Assembly: GCA_016928755.1 (NCBI GenBank)
Contig: JAFGKB010000188.1
Span: 1 to 18,768 of the forward strand
Direction of reading: 5' to 3'
Length of the DNA: 18,768 bases
Source: Anaerolineae bacterium
GTDB lineage: Bacteria; Chloroflexota; Anaerolineae; B4-G1; SLSP01
Position 1 is the stretch's first letter; each line of letters opens with the position of its first letter. Below are positions 13,082 to 18,768 of the stretch, piece after piece. The translations under genes and the position numbers were made by a program. A model generated the notes under the pieces. That model searched no databases. It had not been told where the DNA came from and saw only the letters and a list, made by a program, of their open reading frames with translations.

Positions 13082-14152
13082 TTATGTGGTTTCAGTGAAC
13101 CACTGCATCGCATCTGGGTCTAGCCAACCGTTGATGGAGGTACCTACTTCCGGGATTGGCGTGCTTCCTATGGGTTGGGTGAGGCATAACGCACCAACAC
13201 TTAGTTTAAGTGTGAGTCTATAGTTTCTACCATGATAAACTCTCTGGGTGACAGTCGCTGTAAATGTGGGGGTGTCTTTTGGCCGCACTGTAGAACTGAG
13301 GTGAATCCCCCAAGTATGAATAAGCAGCGTGCCCTGGGTTCCTGGGTCCGGCAACTGGCACGCGCTATCAAGGATCAGTGTACCCAAGCTAGTACTGATT
13401 TTGGGAGGAGACTGGGCCAATACGGTGGCCGGCAACATATTATCCAGACCCAGGAAACGGGCTACCCAAGGTGTCCTCGGCTCCTTGTAGACAGTTTCTG
13501 GGTGTCCGGCCTGGATCACCTTCCCCTGATGGAGTAGGATAACCCGGTCGGCCAGTGCAAAGGCTTCTTCCTGGTCATGAGTGACGGTGATTGTTGTGAC
13601 GCCTACGCGCTGCAAAATTGAGGGGAGTTCCTCTAACAATCTCTCGCGTAGATTGCGGTCCAGCGCGCCCAAGGGTTCATCCAGGAGCAATAAACGTGGT
13701 TGGGGAGCCAGACTCCGGGCCAGTGCTACCCGCTGTCGTTCCCCACCGGATAATTCATTGACATCACGATTCCCAAAACGCTGTAGCCCCACTATGTCGA
13801 GCATCTCGGTAACCCGGGTTGTGATTTCTTGCCGCGATTTCTTTTGCATACGTAACCCGAAGGCGACATTCTCGGCCACGGTACGGTGGGGAAATAGTGC
13901 GTAGTCTTGGAACATCAGTACCACGCCCCGTTGATGAGTAGGAATGTTGTCCTGTGGCTCCCCGTCCAGCCATACAGCACCTTTCTCAGCGGTCTCTAAT
14001 CCGGCGATAATACGCAGTAGAGTGGTCTTGCCGCTGCCAGAAGACCCCAATAGACAGGCAATTTGTCCCTGTTCTACGGTAAAGTCTACCCCGCATAAGA
14101 GTGGGTGTTCTTGGTATGTTTTATGGATATTCTTAAGTTGAAGAAAAGACAT
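13082..14152 (-). CDS. thiQ: Thiamine ABC transporter ATP-binding protein
   Basis: ATPase that powers the thiamine importer at the cytoplasmic face of the membrane. The 356-residue protein shows Walker A GSSGSGKTT (36-44), Q-loop Gln82, signature LSGGERQ (134-140), Walker B LLLLDEP (154-160) and the H-loop His192 in VTHDQEE. Beyond about residue 230 there is a TOBE-type C-terminal domain, so it is much longer than enterobacterial ThiQ (about 230 residues) and closer in build to FbpC/PotA. The thiamine role rests on its operon and riboswitch. The start at 14152 opens on MSFLQLKNIHKTY, with AAAAGGAG a rather long 13 nt upstream; an in-frame ATG at 14191 lies within a hairpin repeat and was rejected. 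A 103-nt gap separates it from thiP. Confidence 0.88.
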   Translation of the reverse strand: MSFLQLKNIHKTYQEHPLLCGVDFTVEQGQIACLLGSSGSGKTTLLRIIAGLETAEKGAVWLDGEPQDNIPTHQRGVVLMFQDYALFPHRTVAENVAFGLRMQKKSRQEITTRVTEMLDIVGLQRFGNRDVNELSGGERQRVALARSLAPQPRLLLLDEPLGALDRNLRERLLEELPSILQRVGVTTITVTHDQEEAFALADRVILLHQGKVIQAGHPETVYKEPRTPWVARFLGLDNMLPATVLAQSPPKISTSLGTLILDSACQLPDPGTQGTLLIHTWGIHLSSTVRPKDTPTFTATVTQRVYHGRNYRLTLKLSVGALCLTQPIGSTPIPEVGTSINGWLDPDAMQWFTETT

Positions 14153-14177
14153 CAGTGTTATAGGACTCCTTTTCCCC

Positions 14178-14209
14178 GGTGCAATGCACATTCCTAAGTG
14201 CGTTGCACC
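14178..14209. repeat. Dispersed hairpin repeat, copy 2
   Basis: Inverted repeat with 12-nt arms GGTGCAATGCAC (14178-14189) and GTGCGTTGCACC (14198-14209), one mismatch, and spacer ATTCCTAA. It matches copy 1 at 949-984 in arms and in the non-symmetric spacer, so the two are related beyond shared hairpin symmetry. It sits between thiP and thiQ inside the operon, ending 8 nt before the purine-rich thiQ ribosome site. Confidence 0.7.
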
Positions 14210-14255
14210 TACTAAAACGCCTGTGAATTCTCAGATATTTCTGTGTTTCCTCTCC

Positions 14256-15950
14256 CTAAAATGACTGTACACCGGGAGGACGCAGAAATTCTATGGCTAT
14301 AAAGCCGGTCACACAGACCGTCATTAAGATTGTGGACATAGCCAGGGCTTGCCCGTAGTTTAAGGCTCCGGGTTGCGAGAGGAAGCGGTAAATGGCAATA
14401 GGTATAGTGGGAAGTTCTGGCCGGGCTATCATTGAAGTCGCACCGAATTCGCCCATTGAAACAGTGAAAGCGAAAACTGCCCCCACGGCTAATGCCCGCC
14501 AGATAATGGGCAAATCAATTTCCCAGAATACCCGGGCGGGCGATGCCCCCAGTGTGGTGGCTGCCTCACGTAATGAGGGTTGGACGGCCTTGAGTGCCGG
14601 TAGCAAACTGCGCATCACAAAGGGCAGTGCTACCAATGTATGCCCACAGATAATCAGAAGCGGTGTGCCGCGCAAATTCAGGGGTGGCCGTCCCATAGCC
14701 AGCAAGTATCCTAAACCCAGAGTGACGGCGGAAGTCCCCAAAGGTAACATAAAGAGTGCGTCCAGAAGCCATGTTTTTTGAGACTGTTCATTATCCACAC
14801 TCTTTTTATCCGCTTGGAGAAAACCTAAAGAGATAAGTATACCTAAAACCAATGATAGCAGCATTGTGATTAGGGCAAATCGGGTTGAGTTTCTCACCGC
14901 TTCGAAGGGAGGCACATAGAAGATAGAACTCCTGGGATTCTCAAATAAAGCGGAGTAATAACGGATACCGGATCCAAATGAACGGATTGTCAGGGTTAAC
15001 AAAGGTGCAGTTAGCAGGAGCAGAGTTACGAGCGTGTTACCCATGACCAAAGCGACTTCTCCCCCAGTCTGGGGGCGGCGTTGCGTGCTCCAATAAGGGC
15101 GTAAGTCCAGGGGCCGGGCCAATCCAGATTGTAGCCGTGAATAGGTAAGAGTAAGCAAGAGCGTGATAAGAATCTGGACCAATGATAATCCGGCTGCCAC
15201 CGGCAAATTGGTGAAATTGACCGTCTGACGATAGACCTCTACTTCCAAGGTAACGAAATGGGGACCGCCTAAGATTAAAACAACGCCAAAGCTTGTAAAG
15301 CAGAAGATAAAGACCAGCAAAGATGCCGCTCCCAGGGAAGGCATTAAAAGGGGCAATGTGACTTGGCGGAATGCCTGCCAGGGGGATGCCCCTAATGTCC
15401 GAGCGGCTTGTTCGAGGTGCGGGTCCAGATTGGCCCAAAATCCTCCTACCATGCGCAGTACCAGGGTGTAATTATAAAAGACATGGGCTAACAGAATAGC
15501 CCCAAAAGTATAACGCAAGTCTAAAGGAGGATGGGAAAATCCGAACCAGCTTATTAATGCCTCATTAAGGGGAGATTTAGGCCCCAATAGGATTGTAAAT
15601 GCAGTAGCGACGACTACAGTAGGCAAGACGAACGGGACGGTTGTGAGAGCATTGAAGATACTTTTACCCGGAAAATCATAATGTGCGAAGATATAGGCTC
15701 CGGGTAATCCTATAACAAGTGTCAGTATTGTGGAGAGCAATGCTTGCCAGAATGTGAAACCTATAACCTTTAGGGTAGGAGGACCAGCTAAGCGCGCTAA
15801 CAGTGCGCTTAGCTGTAGCCCCCCTTCCCAGGTTAAGCTGGCCCGCAGTATTTCCGCTAGTGGATAGAAGTAGAAGAAAAACAGGAATAAGAGGGGGAGG
15901 GACAGCAATGCGTAGGGGATAAGTTTAGAAGGAGATTTTTTCATTGCCAT
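14256..15950 (-). CDS. thiP: Thiamine ABC transporter permease (fused two-lobe)
   Basis: Integral membrane channel of the thiamine importer. The 564-residue protein carries both permease halves in one chain, as ThiP/FbpB proteins do. Each half has its EAA loop that docks on the ATPase: EQAARTLGASPWQAFRQVTL (180-199) and REAATTLGASPARVFWEIDL (about 461-480). About a dozen hydrophobic segments are spread over the two halves, and the N-terminus is basic (MAMKKSPSK). The ATG at 15950 is 4 nt after the thiB stop with no clear ribosome site, so translation is probably coupled; an ATG two codons later is an alternative start. Between thiB and thiQ. Confidence 0.92.
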   Translation of the reverse strand: MAMKKSPSKLIPYALLSLPLLFLFFFYFYPLAEILRASLTWEGGLQLSALLARLAGPPTLKVIGFTFWQALLSTILTLVIGLPGAYIFAHYDFPGKSIFNALTTVPFVLPTVVVATAFTILLGPKSPLNEALISWFGFSHPPLDLRYTFGAILLAHVFYNYTLVLRMVGGFWANLDPHLEQAARTLGASPWQAFRQVTLPLLMPSLGAASLLVFIFCFTSFGVVLILGGPHFVTLEVEVYRQTVNFTNLPVAAGLSLVQILITLLLTLTYSRLQSGLARPLDLRPYWSTQRRPQTGGEVALVMGNTLVTLLLLTAPLLTLTIRSFGSGIRYYSALFENPRSSIFYVPPFEAVRNSTRFALITMLLSLVLGILISLGFLQADKKSVDNEQSQKTWLLDALFMLPLGTSAVTLGLGYLLAMGRPPLNLRGTPLLIICGHTLVALPFVMRSLLPALKAVQPSLREAATTLGASPARVFWEIDLPIIWRALAVGAVFAFTVSMGEFGATSMIARPELPTIPIAIYRFLSQPGALNYGQALAMSTILMTVCVTGFIAIEFLRPPGVQSF

Positions 15951-15954
15951 CGGT

Positions 15955-17031
15955 CTATTTGAGAACGGTTTCTGTCCATGCCTCTATCCATGCCTCACGT
16001 TTCTGTTCAATGGCTTCTGCCAGCACCGTGACCGGGTCTTCTGCTTCCAGAGCAAAATCAGTGAAGACTTGTGGTAATTTGGCTTCAGGATTAGACGGAT
16101 AGACCCACATCTGTAACGGTATATCTTCTTGGAAGTCGGTGCTCAACAGATATTCGATAAAGGCTTCTGCCAAGTCTCGATTTTGGCCGTTCTTCAGGAT
16201 ACCGGCAAATTCAATCTGCCGGAAACAGGTCTGGGGGGCCGTAACCGCGCCTGTGGGTGGAACTTCCAAAGGTTCCTCACTGAAGTAGACTTCGGCTGCC
16301 GGACTGGTTGCGTAACTGACGACTAACGGGCGCGTACCCTCACTATAAGCACCCCCGCTGAACTCACTGTAGTAAGCGGAATCCCATCCATCCACGACCA
16401 GGACATCATTATCCCGTAATGCTTGCCAGAAATCCAAATAGGTATAGTCGCCATCTTCGCCAAATACACCGATTGTCGCCATAAGGAAGGCCAATCCCGG
16501 TGAGGAAGAAGCCGGATTTTCCACGACCAGCAACCCTTTATATTCTGGTTGGGTGAGATCTTGCAGGCTTTGTGGTACCGGCAACTTAGCTTCTGTGAGG
16601 GCCTGTATATCGTAGTTTAAACAGACATCGCCATAATCCGTAGGCACAACCCGGTACTGAGCATCAAGTCGCAGCGCTTCCGGGATGTTATTTAAGGCTT
16701 TGGCCTGGTATGGTTCAAAGATATCAGCTTCCAGTGCACGACTGAGAAAGGTATTATCTATACCATATAGCACATCAGCTTGTGGATTATCACGACTGAG
16801 GATCGCCTGATTTAGCATCGTACCGGCGTCCCCGGCTTGCAGGAACTGAACAGTGACGTTGTTTATCTCTTCAAATTGCCGGATAACCTCTTCACTGACA
16901 CTGAAGCTGTCATAGGTCATAATGCGCAAGGTTCTCGGCCCTGTTGTGCCCGGTTCCTCTGTGGGGGCTGCTGTGCAACCTCCGGTTACCAATATAATTA
17001 CTATGGTAAGTGTCAATAACCAACGTTTCAT
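15955..17031 (-). CDS. thiB: Thiamine ABC transporter substrate-binding lipoprotein
   Basis: Captures thiamine outside the membrane and delivers it to ThiP. The 358-residue protein starts with a lipoprotein signal peptide (KRWLLTLTIVIILVTGGC, acylated Cys19), a short Thr/Pro spacer and then the periplasmic-binding fold of the TbpA/ThiB class: RTLRIMTYDSFSVSEEVI, ADVLYGIDNTFLSRALEADIF and VPTDYGDVCLNYD are characteristic segments. The aromatic residues WDSAYYSEF and SYATSPAAEVYF (about 217-250) lie where the ligand site is expected. The ATG at 17031 has AGGAGG 6 nt upstream. It is 23 nt downstream of thiN. Lipid anchoring suits an organism without a conventional outer membrane, though this is not proof. 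Confidence 0.93.
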   Translation of the reverse strand: MKRWLLTLTIVIILVTGGCTAAPTEEPGTTGPRTLRIMTYDSFSVSEEVIRQFEEINNVTVQFLQAGDAGTMLNQAILSRDNPQADVLYGIDNTFLSRALEADIFEPYQAKALNNIPEALRLDAQYRVVPTDYGDVCLNYDIQALTEAKLPVPQSLQDLTQPEYKGLLVVENPASSSPGLAFLMATIGVFGEDGDYTYLDFWQALRDNDVLVVDGWDSAYYSEFSGGAYSEGTRPLVVSYATSPAAEVYFSEEPLEVPPTGAVTAPQTCFRQIEFAGILKNGQNRDLAEAFIEYLLSTDFQEDIPLQMWVYPSNPEAKLPQVFTDFALEAEDPVTVLAEAIEQKREAWIEAWTETVLK

Positions 17032-17054
17032 AACTAACCTCCTAAAGTATATTT

Positions 17055-17702
17055 TTAATACTCACTATGTTTGTGGAAACACCATAACAGCCCTTTTTTA
17101 AGGGTTATGATCGCTTTGGTTTCCTCAAAGACATTGCTTACACCACGTGTTTTGCCGAAGTACAGAGTTTCGTTGCGGAGGGGATACGCAAGACCTTGGG
17201 TAGTTACGCCTTGTGCATCACCACCTAGGGGAATAAGTGACAGTATATCTCCCGGCTGACCGGTGATGTTGAGGGTACAGTTACCACGAATCAGCCGTAT
17301 GGCCCAGGTGGCATTTGCAAATACTACATTGTGTCCGTCCAGGGCTGGATGGGCCAACAAGAGCAGGTTGGCCCATTCCTGGTCTGGCCGTCCTCCTAAT
17401 GCACCTAGTACAATGATTTCCTGGGGATTTTGCTCGACAGCCCAGAGCAGAGCTAACTCCAAATCCGTCTCGTCTTTTTGTGCCGGATAGGTATGTAATA
17501 CAGCCCCCTGCTCTACAAGGTCTTGATGTTCAGTTTGAAGTGAGTCCATATCCCCGATAATATGCATGGGGATGAGTCCCGCTGCTAAGACGTGATGTGT
17601 TCCTCCATCAGCCGCGACTAATAAATCATCTGGGCGTACCCAGTAAGACACTTCGGCATTGACATCTTCTATGATGCCGTTGGCAAAGATAACAATACGC
17701 AT
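17055..17702 (-). CDS. thiN: Thiamine pyrophosphokinase
   Basis: Transfers pyrophosphate from ATP to thiamine to make thiamine diphosphate in one step. The 215-residue protein has the family's landmarks: AADGG (30-34), IIGDMDSL (48-55) and KDETDLELAL (76-85), the acidic residues of which bind metal and ATP, and a C-terminal beta-rich thiamine-binding region (about 130-215). The segment normally GATGGRxDH is GALGGRPDQ (100-108), with Gln for His. The ATG at 17702 has AAAGGAG 7 nt upstream. First gene of thiN-thiB-thiP-thiQ; its 5' leader of about 300 nt carries a TPP riboswitch and terminator, so the gene is regulated by its own product. Confidence 0.94.
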   Translation of the reverse strand: MRIVIFANGIIEDVNAEVSYWVRPDDLLVAADGGTHHVLAAGLIPMHIIGDMDSLQTEHQDLVEQGAVLHTYPAQKDETDLELALLWAVEQNPQEIIVLGALGGRPDQEWANLLLLAHPALDGHNVVFANATWAIRLIRGNCTLNITGQPGDILSLIPLGGDAQGVTTQGLAYPLRNETLYFGKTRGVSNVFEETKAIITLKKGLLWCFHKHSEY

Positions 17703-17731
17703 AAAGATACTCCTTTAGAAGTTAAGGCATA

Positions 17732-17773
17732 GGGCATAAATGATTTCTATGAATTGAATAAATCATTTACCCC
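17732..17773. repeat. Second hairpin in the thiN leader
   Basis: Arms TAAATGATTT (17737-17746) and AAATCATTTA (17760-17769), extended by GGG (17732-17734) against CCC, around a 13-nt loop. It lies between the riboswitch terminator and the thiN ribosome site. There is no U-tract. It may stabilise the processed mRNA or affect initiation; no function is shown. Confidence 0.55.
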
Positions 17774-17825
17774 TAGAGTCACCAAATTGCCAGGGGATAA
17801 CATGCAGTGCTAGGAGGCTAAAAAC

Positions 17826-17860
17826 AAAAAATCCTTGTCAGCCGTTTAAGCGTCCAAGGA
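17826..17860 (-). terminator. Riboswitch-controlled terminator
   Basis: On the minus strand TCCTTG (17860-17855) pairs with CAAGGA (17837-17832), followed directly by T6 (17831-17826), G and T4. The stem is short and the loop 17 nt. The loop holds GCTTAA (17851-17846), which can pair instead with TTAAGC (17877-17872), the 3' flank of aptamer helix P1. That gives mutually exclusive antiterminator and terminator folds. Confidence 0.65.
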
Positions 17861-17874
17861 ACTTCTGTGATGCT

Positions 17875-17982
17875 TAAGCTACTCCCTACGCTGGTATAAC
17901 CCAGATCAGGTTTAAGGGTTGATGCCGGTGCTTTCTCGCTTGGACATCTTCTCAGCCCGTTTCCTCGGGCACCCCTGGCTTA
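17875..17982 (-). ncRNA. TPP riboswitch (THI element) aptamer
   Basis: The conserved THI-box blocks are all present on the minus strand: CAGGGGTGCCCG with GGGCTGAGA (helix P2, GCCCG/CGGGC), a P3 arm closed by GATG/CATC, and ACCCTTAAACCTGATCTGGG followed by TTATACCAGCGTAGGGA (P4/P5 and junction). P1 can be drawn as TAAGC (17982-17978) with GCTTA (17879-17875). The aptamer binds thiamine pyrophosphate. It lies upstream of thiN with a terminator just downstream, indicating that TPP lowers transcription of thiN-thiB-thiP-thiQ. Confidence 0.96.
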
Positions 17983-18010
17983 CCTAATATATATTCTCTA
18001 TGTAAAGTTA

Positions 18011-18040
18011 ATTATACCACTACTTACCTTATCTGGTCAA
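18011..18040 (-). promoter_or_regulatory. Sigma70 promoter of the thi operon
   Basis: On the minus strand TTGACC (18040-18035), 18-nt spacer, perfect TATAAT (18016-18011). Transcription should start near 18004, about 22 nt before the first paired base of the riboswitch. The 367-bp stretch 17703-18069 contains only this promoter, the riboswitch, its terminator and the hairpin at 17732. Confidence 0.7.
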
Positions 18041-18069
18041 GGATTTTTTAAGATATTTATCAAGAAATT

Positions 18070-18768
18070 TCAGAAATAACCTCTCTTTAAAACACTCTCT
18101 TCTATGTCATCGGTTACCATTCTTTGAATATGTTGTAAAAAGCGGTCAAAGGTTTCTATGGCAAATGGGTTGGTCTCTAAATATTCTTCAAACATCGTTC
18201 TGTGTTGGTGTCTATTTCCCGCTATATTAAAACGGCTACGGAAATTAGACGAGAGACGTTTGGCTTTTCGTAATATGAGGATTTCGTCTATAGCTGTTGT
18301 GCTAGTATTGATTGGTGTCATATCAAGCCACTCACATAAAAGATAGTACTTTGCTCCAGGCACGGCTGTCTTTATGTCCAGAGCTGTTGCGGCTGCTTCT
18401 TGGAACATCGTTTTATCTAAGTTAGTTTTGCACTCGGCTGCTATATAAGCAATATAGGTATCAATAGTGACACTTTCTTGAAAATCAGGTGTATAAGAAG
18501 TTTGAATAAACAGATGTCGTCCAATAGCAAAATCATGGTCTTTTTCTCGAAGTTGTATACCACCCCCTATAACAGGGTCTGTGATGCTTGATTCAAAGCG
18601 TATTGAGGAGAAACAGGTAGTAGGTCCGAAACGTAATTCATAAGGCTGGAATTTAGCTTTCAGAGCTGTTATTACGAGCATAGGCAAAAATTCCTCTATG
18701 ATAGTATTATCAAGTTTAAGTTGTCCTTTCTGTCTATATAAAAAATCTTGCTCACTATCAAATATTAA
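18070..18768 (-). CDS. Probable Bpu10I-family restriction endonuclease, C-terminal part
   Basis: The frame is open to the right edge, so at least 232 C-terminal residues of a longer protein are visible. A TTG at 18687 and an ATG at 18681 are in frame, but coding-like sequence (DFLYRQKGQLKLDNTIIEEF) continues upstream, so neither is taken as the start. The sequence resembles Bpu10I-type type II restriction enzymes, recalled from YIAAECKTNLDKTMFQEAAA and GAKYYLLCEWLDMTPI; this recall was not checked by search. AECKTN with an Asp nine residues before the Glu fits the PD-(D/E)xK nuclease core. Bpu10I itself is a two-subunit enzyme cutting CCTNAGC; this protein's site is unknown. No methyltransferase is in view and would be expected beyond the window. 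It ends 30 nt before the thi promoter. Confidence 0.65.
   Translation of the reverse strand, partial: LIFDSEQDFLYRQKGQLKLDNTIIEEFLPMLVITALKAKFQPYELRFGPTTCFSSIRFESSITDPVIGGGIQLREKDHDFAIGRHLFIQTSYTPDFQESVTIDTYIAYIAAECKTNLDKTMFQEAAATALDIKTAVPGAKYYLLCEWLDMTPINTSTTAIDEILILRKAKRLSSNFRSRFNIAGNRHQHRTMFEEYLETNPFAIETFDRFLQHIQRMVTDDIEESVLKRGYF

Noticed and set aside
14153..14191. Start of thiQ at 14191
   Set aside because: The extension lies partly in the dispersed hairpin repeat and adds residues not found before the conserved ABC N-terminus.
18682..18687. TTG at 18687 as start of the restriction-enzyme gene
   Set aside because: The frame stays open with protein-like sequence to the window edge, so the gene is truncated by the window rather than starting here.

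Overview
The window looks like chromosomal DNA of a bacterium from the Chloroflexota, probably an Anaerolineae-like lineage. The reasons are indirect. Several exported proteins carry long Pro/Thr-rich linkers (TPTPTP-type), which are very common in that phylum. There is a DUF2089 regulator, a LysW-like zinc ribbon, a LysM/SdrD-type envelope protein and a stand-alone KaiC-like ATPase. Base composition is moderate, and Shine-Dalgarno (AGGAGG) and sigma70-type promoter signals are clear. No rRNA, tRNA, CRISPR array or transposase was seen. The phylum call is inference, since no marker phylogeny can be run here.

Layout from left to right. (1) 1-201: the end of an unrecognised plus-strand gene, meeting the minus-strand alaX-like gene tail to tail. 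(2) 207-4413, minus strand: a parvulin-type lipoprotein foldase, a membrane-anchored Pro/Thr-rich protein and a KaiC-like ATPase in a tight operon, then (after a 142-nt gap holding a palindrome and a perfect 22-bp inverted repeat) rsmI and an alaX-type tRNA-editing gene. (3) 4655-6242, plus strand: a strong promoter driving a DUF2089 regulator with an internal four-fold repeat, followed 1 nt later by a GNAT acetyltransferase. (4) 6279-10739, minus strand: yacL-like PIN/TRAM nuclease, cysS, rlmB and an SPFH/band-7 membrane protein, an abbreviated version of the yacL...cysS...rlmB order known from Bacillus and relatives. (5) 10898-11130, plus strand: a LysW-like zinc ribbon with a promoter back to back with that of the yacL operon, closed by a strong bidirectional terminator. 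(6) 11218-12903, minus strand: a secreted, membrane-anchored LysM protein. (7) 13082-18040, minus strand: a complete thiamine regulon unit, namely promoter, TPP riboswitch with terminator, thiN (thiamine pyrophosphokinase), thiB, thiP and thiQ (ABC importer), ending in a terminator hairpin. (8) 18070-18768, minus strand: the C-terminal part of a probable Bpu10I-family restriction endonuclease running off the window.

The best-integrated system is the thiamine block. The importer brings thiamine into the cell, ThiN converts it to TPP, and TPP binding to the leader RNA shuts transcription off. I could see a plausible switching mechanism: the 3' strand of aptamer helix P1 can pair either within P1 or with the loop of the downstream terminator.

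The most unusual items are the four-fold PEQW repeat inserted in the DUF2089 protein, a dispersed 32-34-nt hairpin repeat found in two operons, the perfect 22-bp inverted repeat before rsmI, the palindromic back-to-back -35 boxes at 10888-10903, and the restriction-enzyme gene beside the thiamine operon. I see no clear evidence for a wholly new multi-gene system. The parvulin/PT-rich/KaiC-like operon is the closest candidate.
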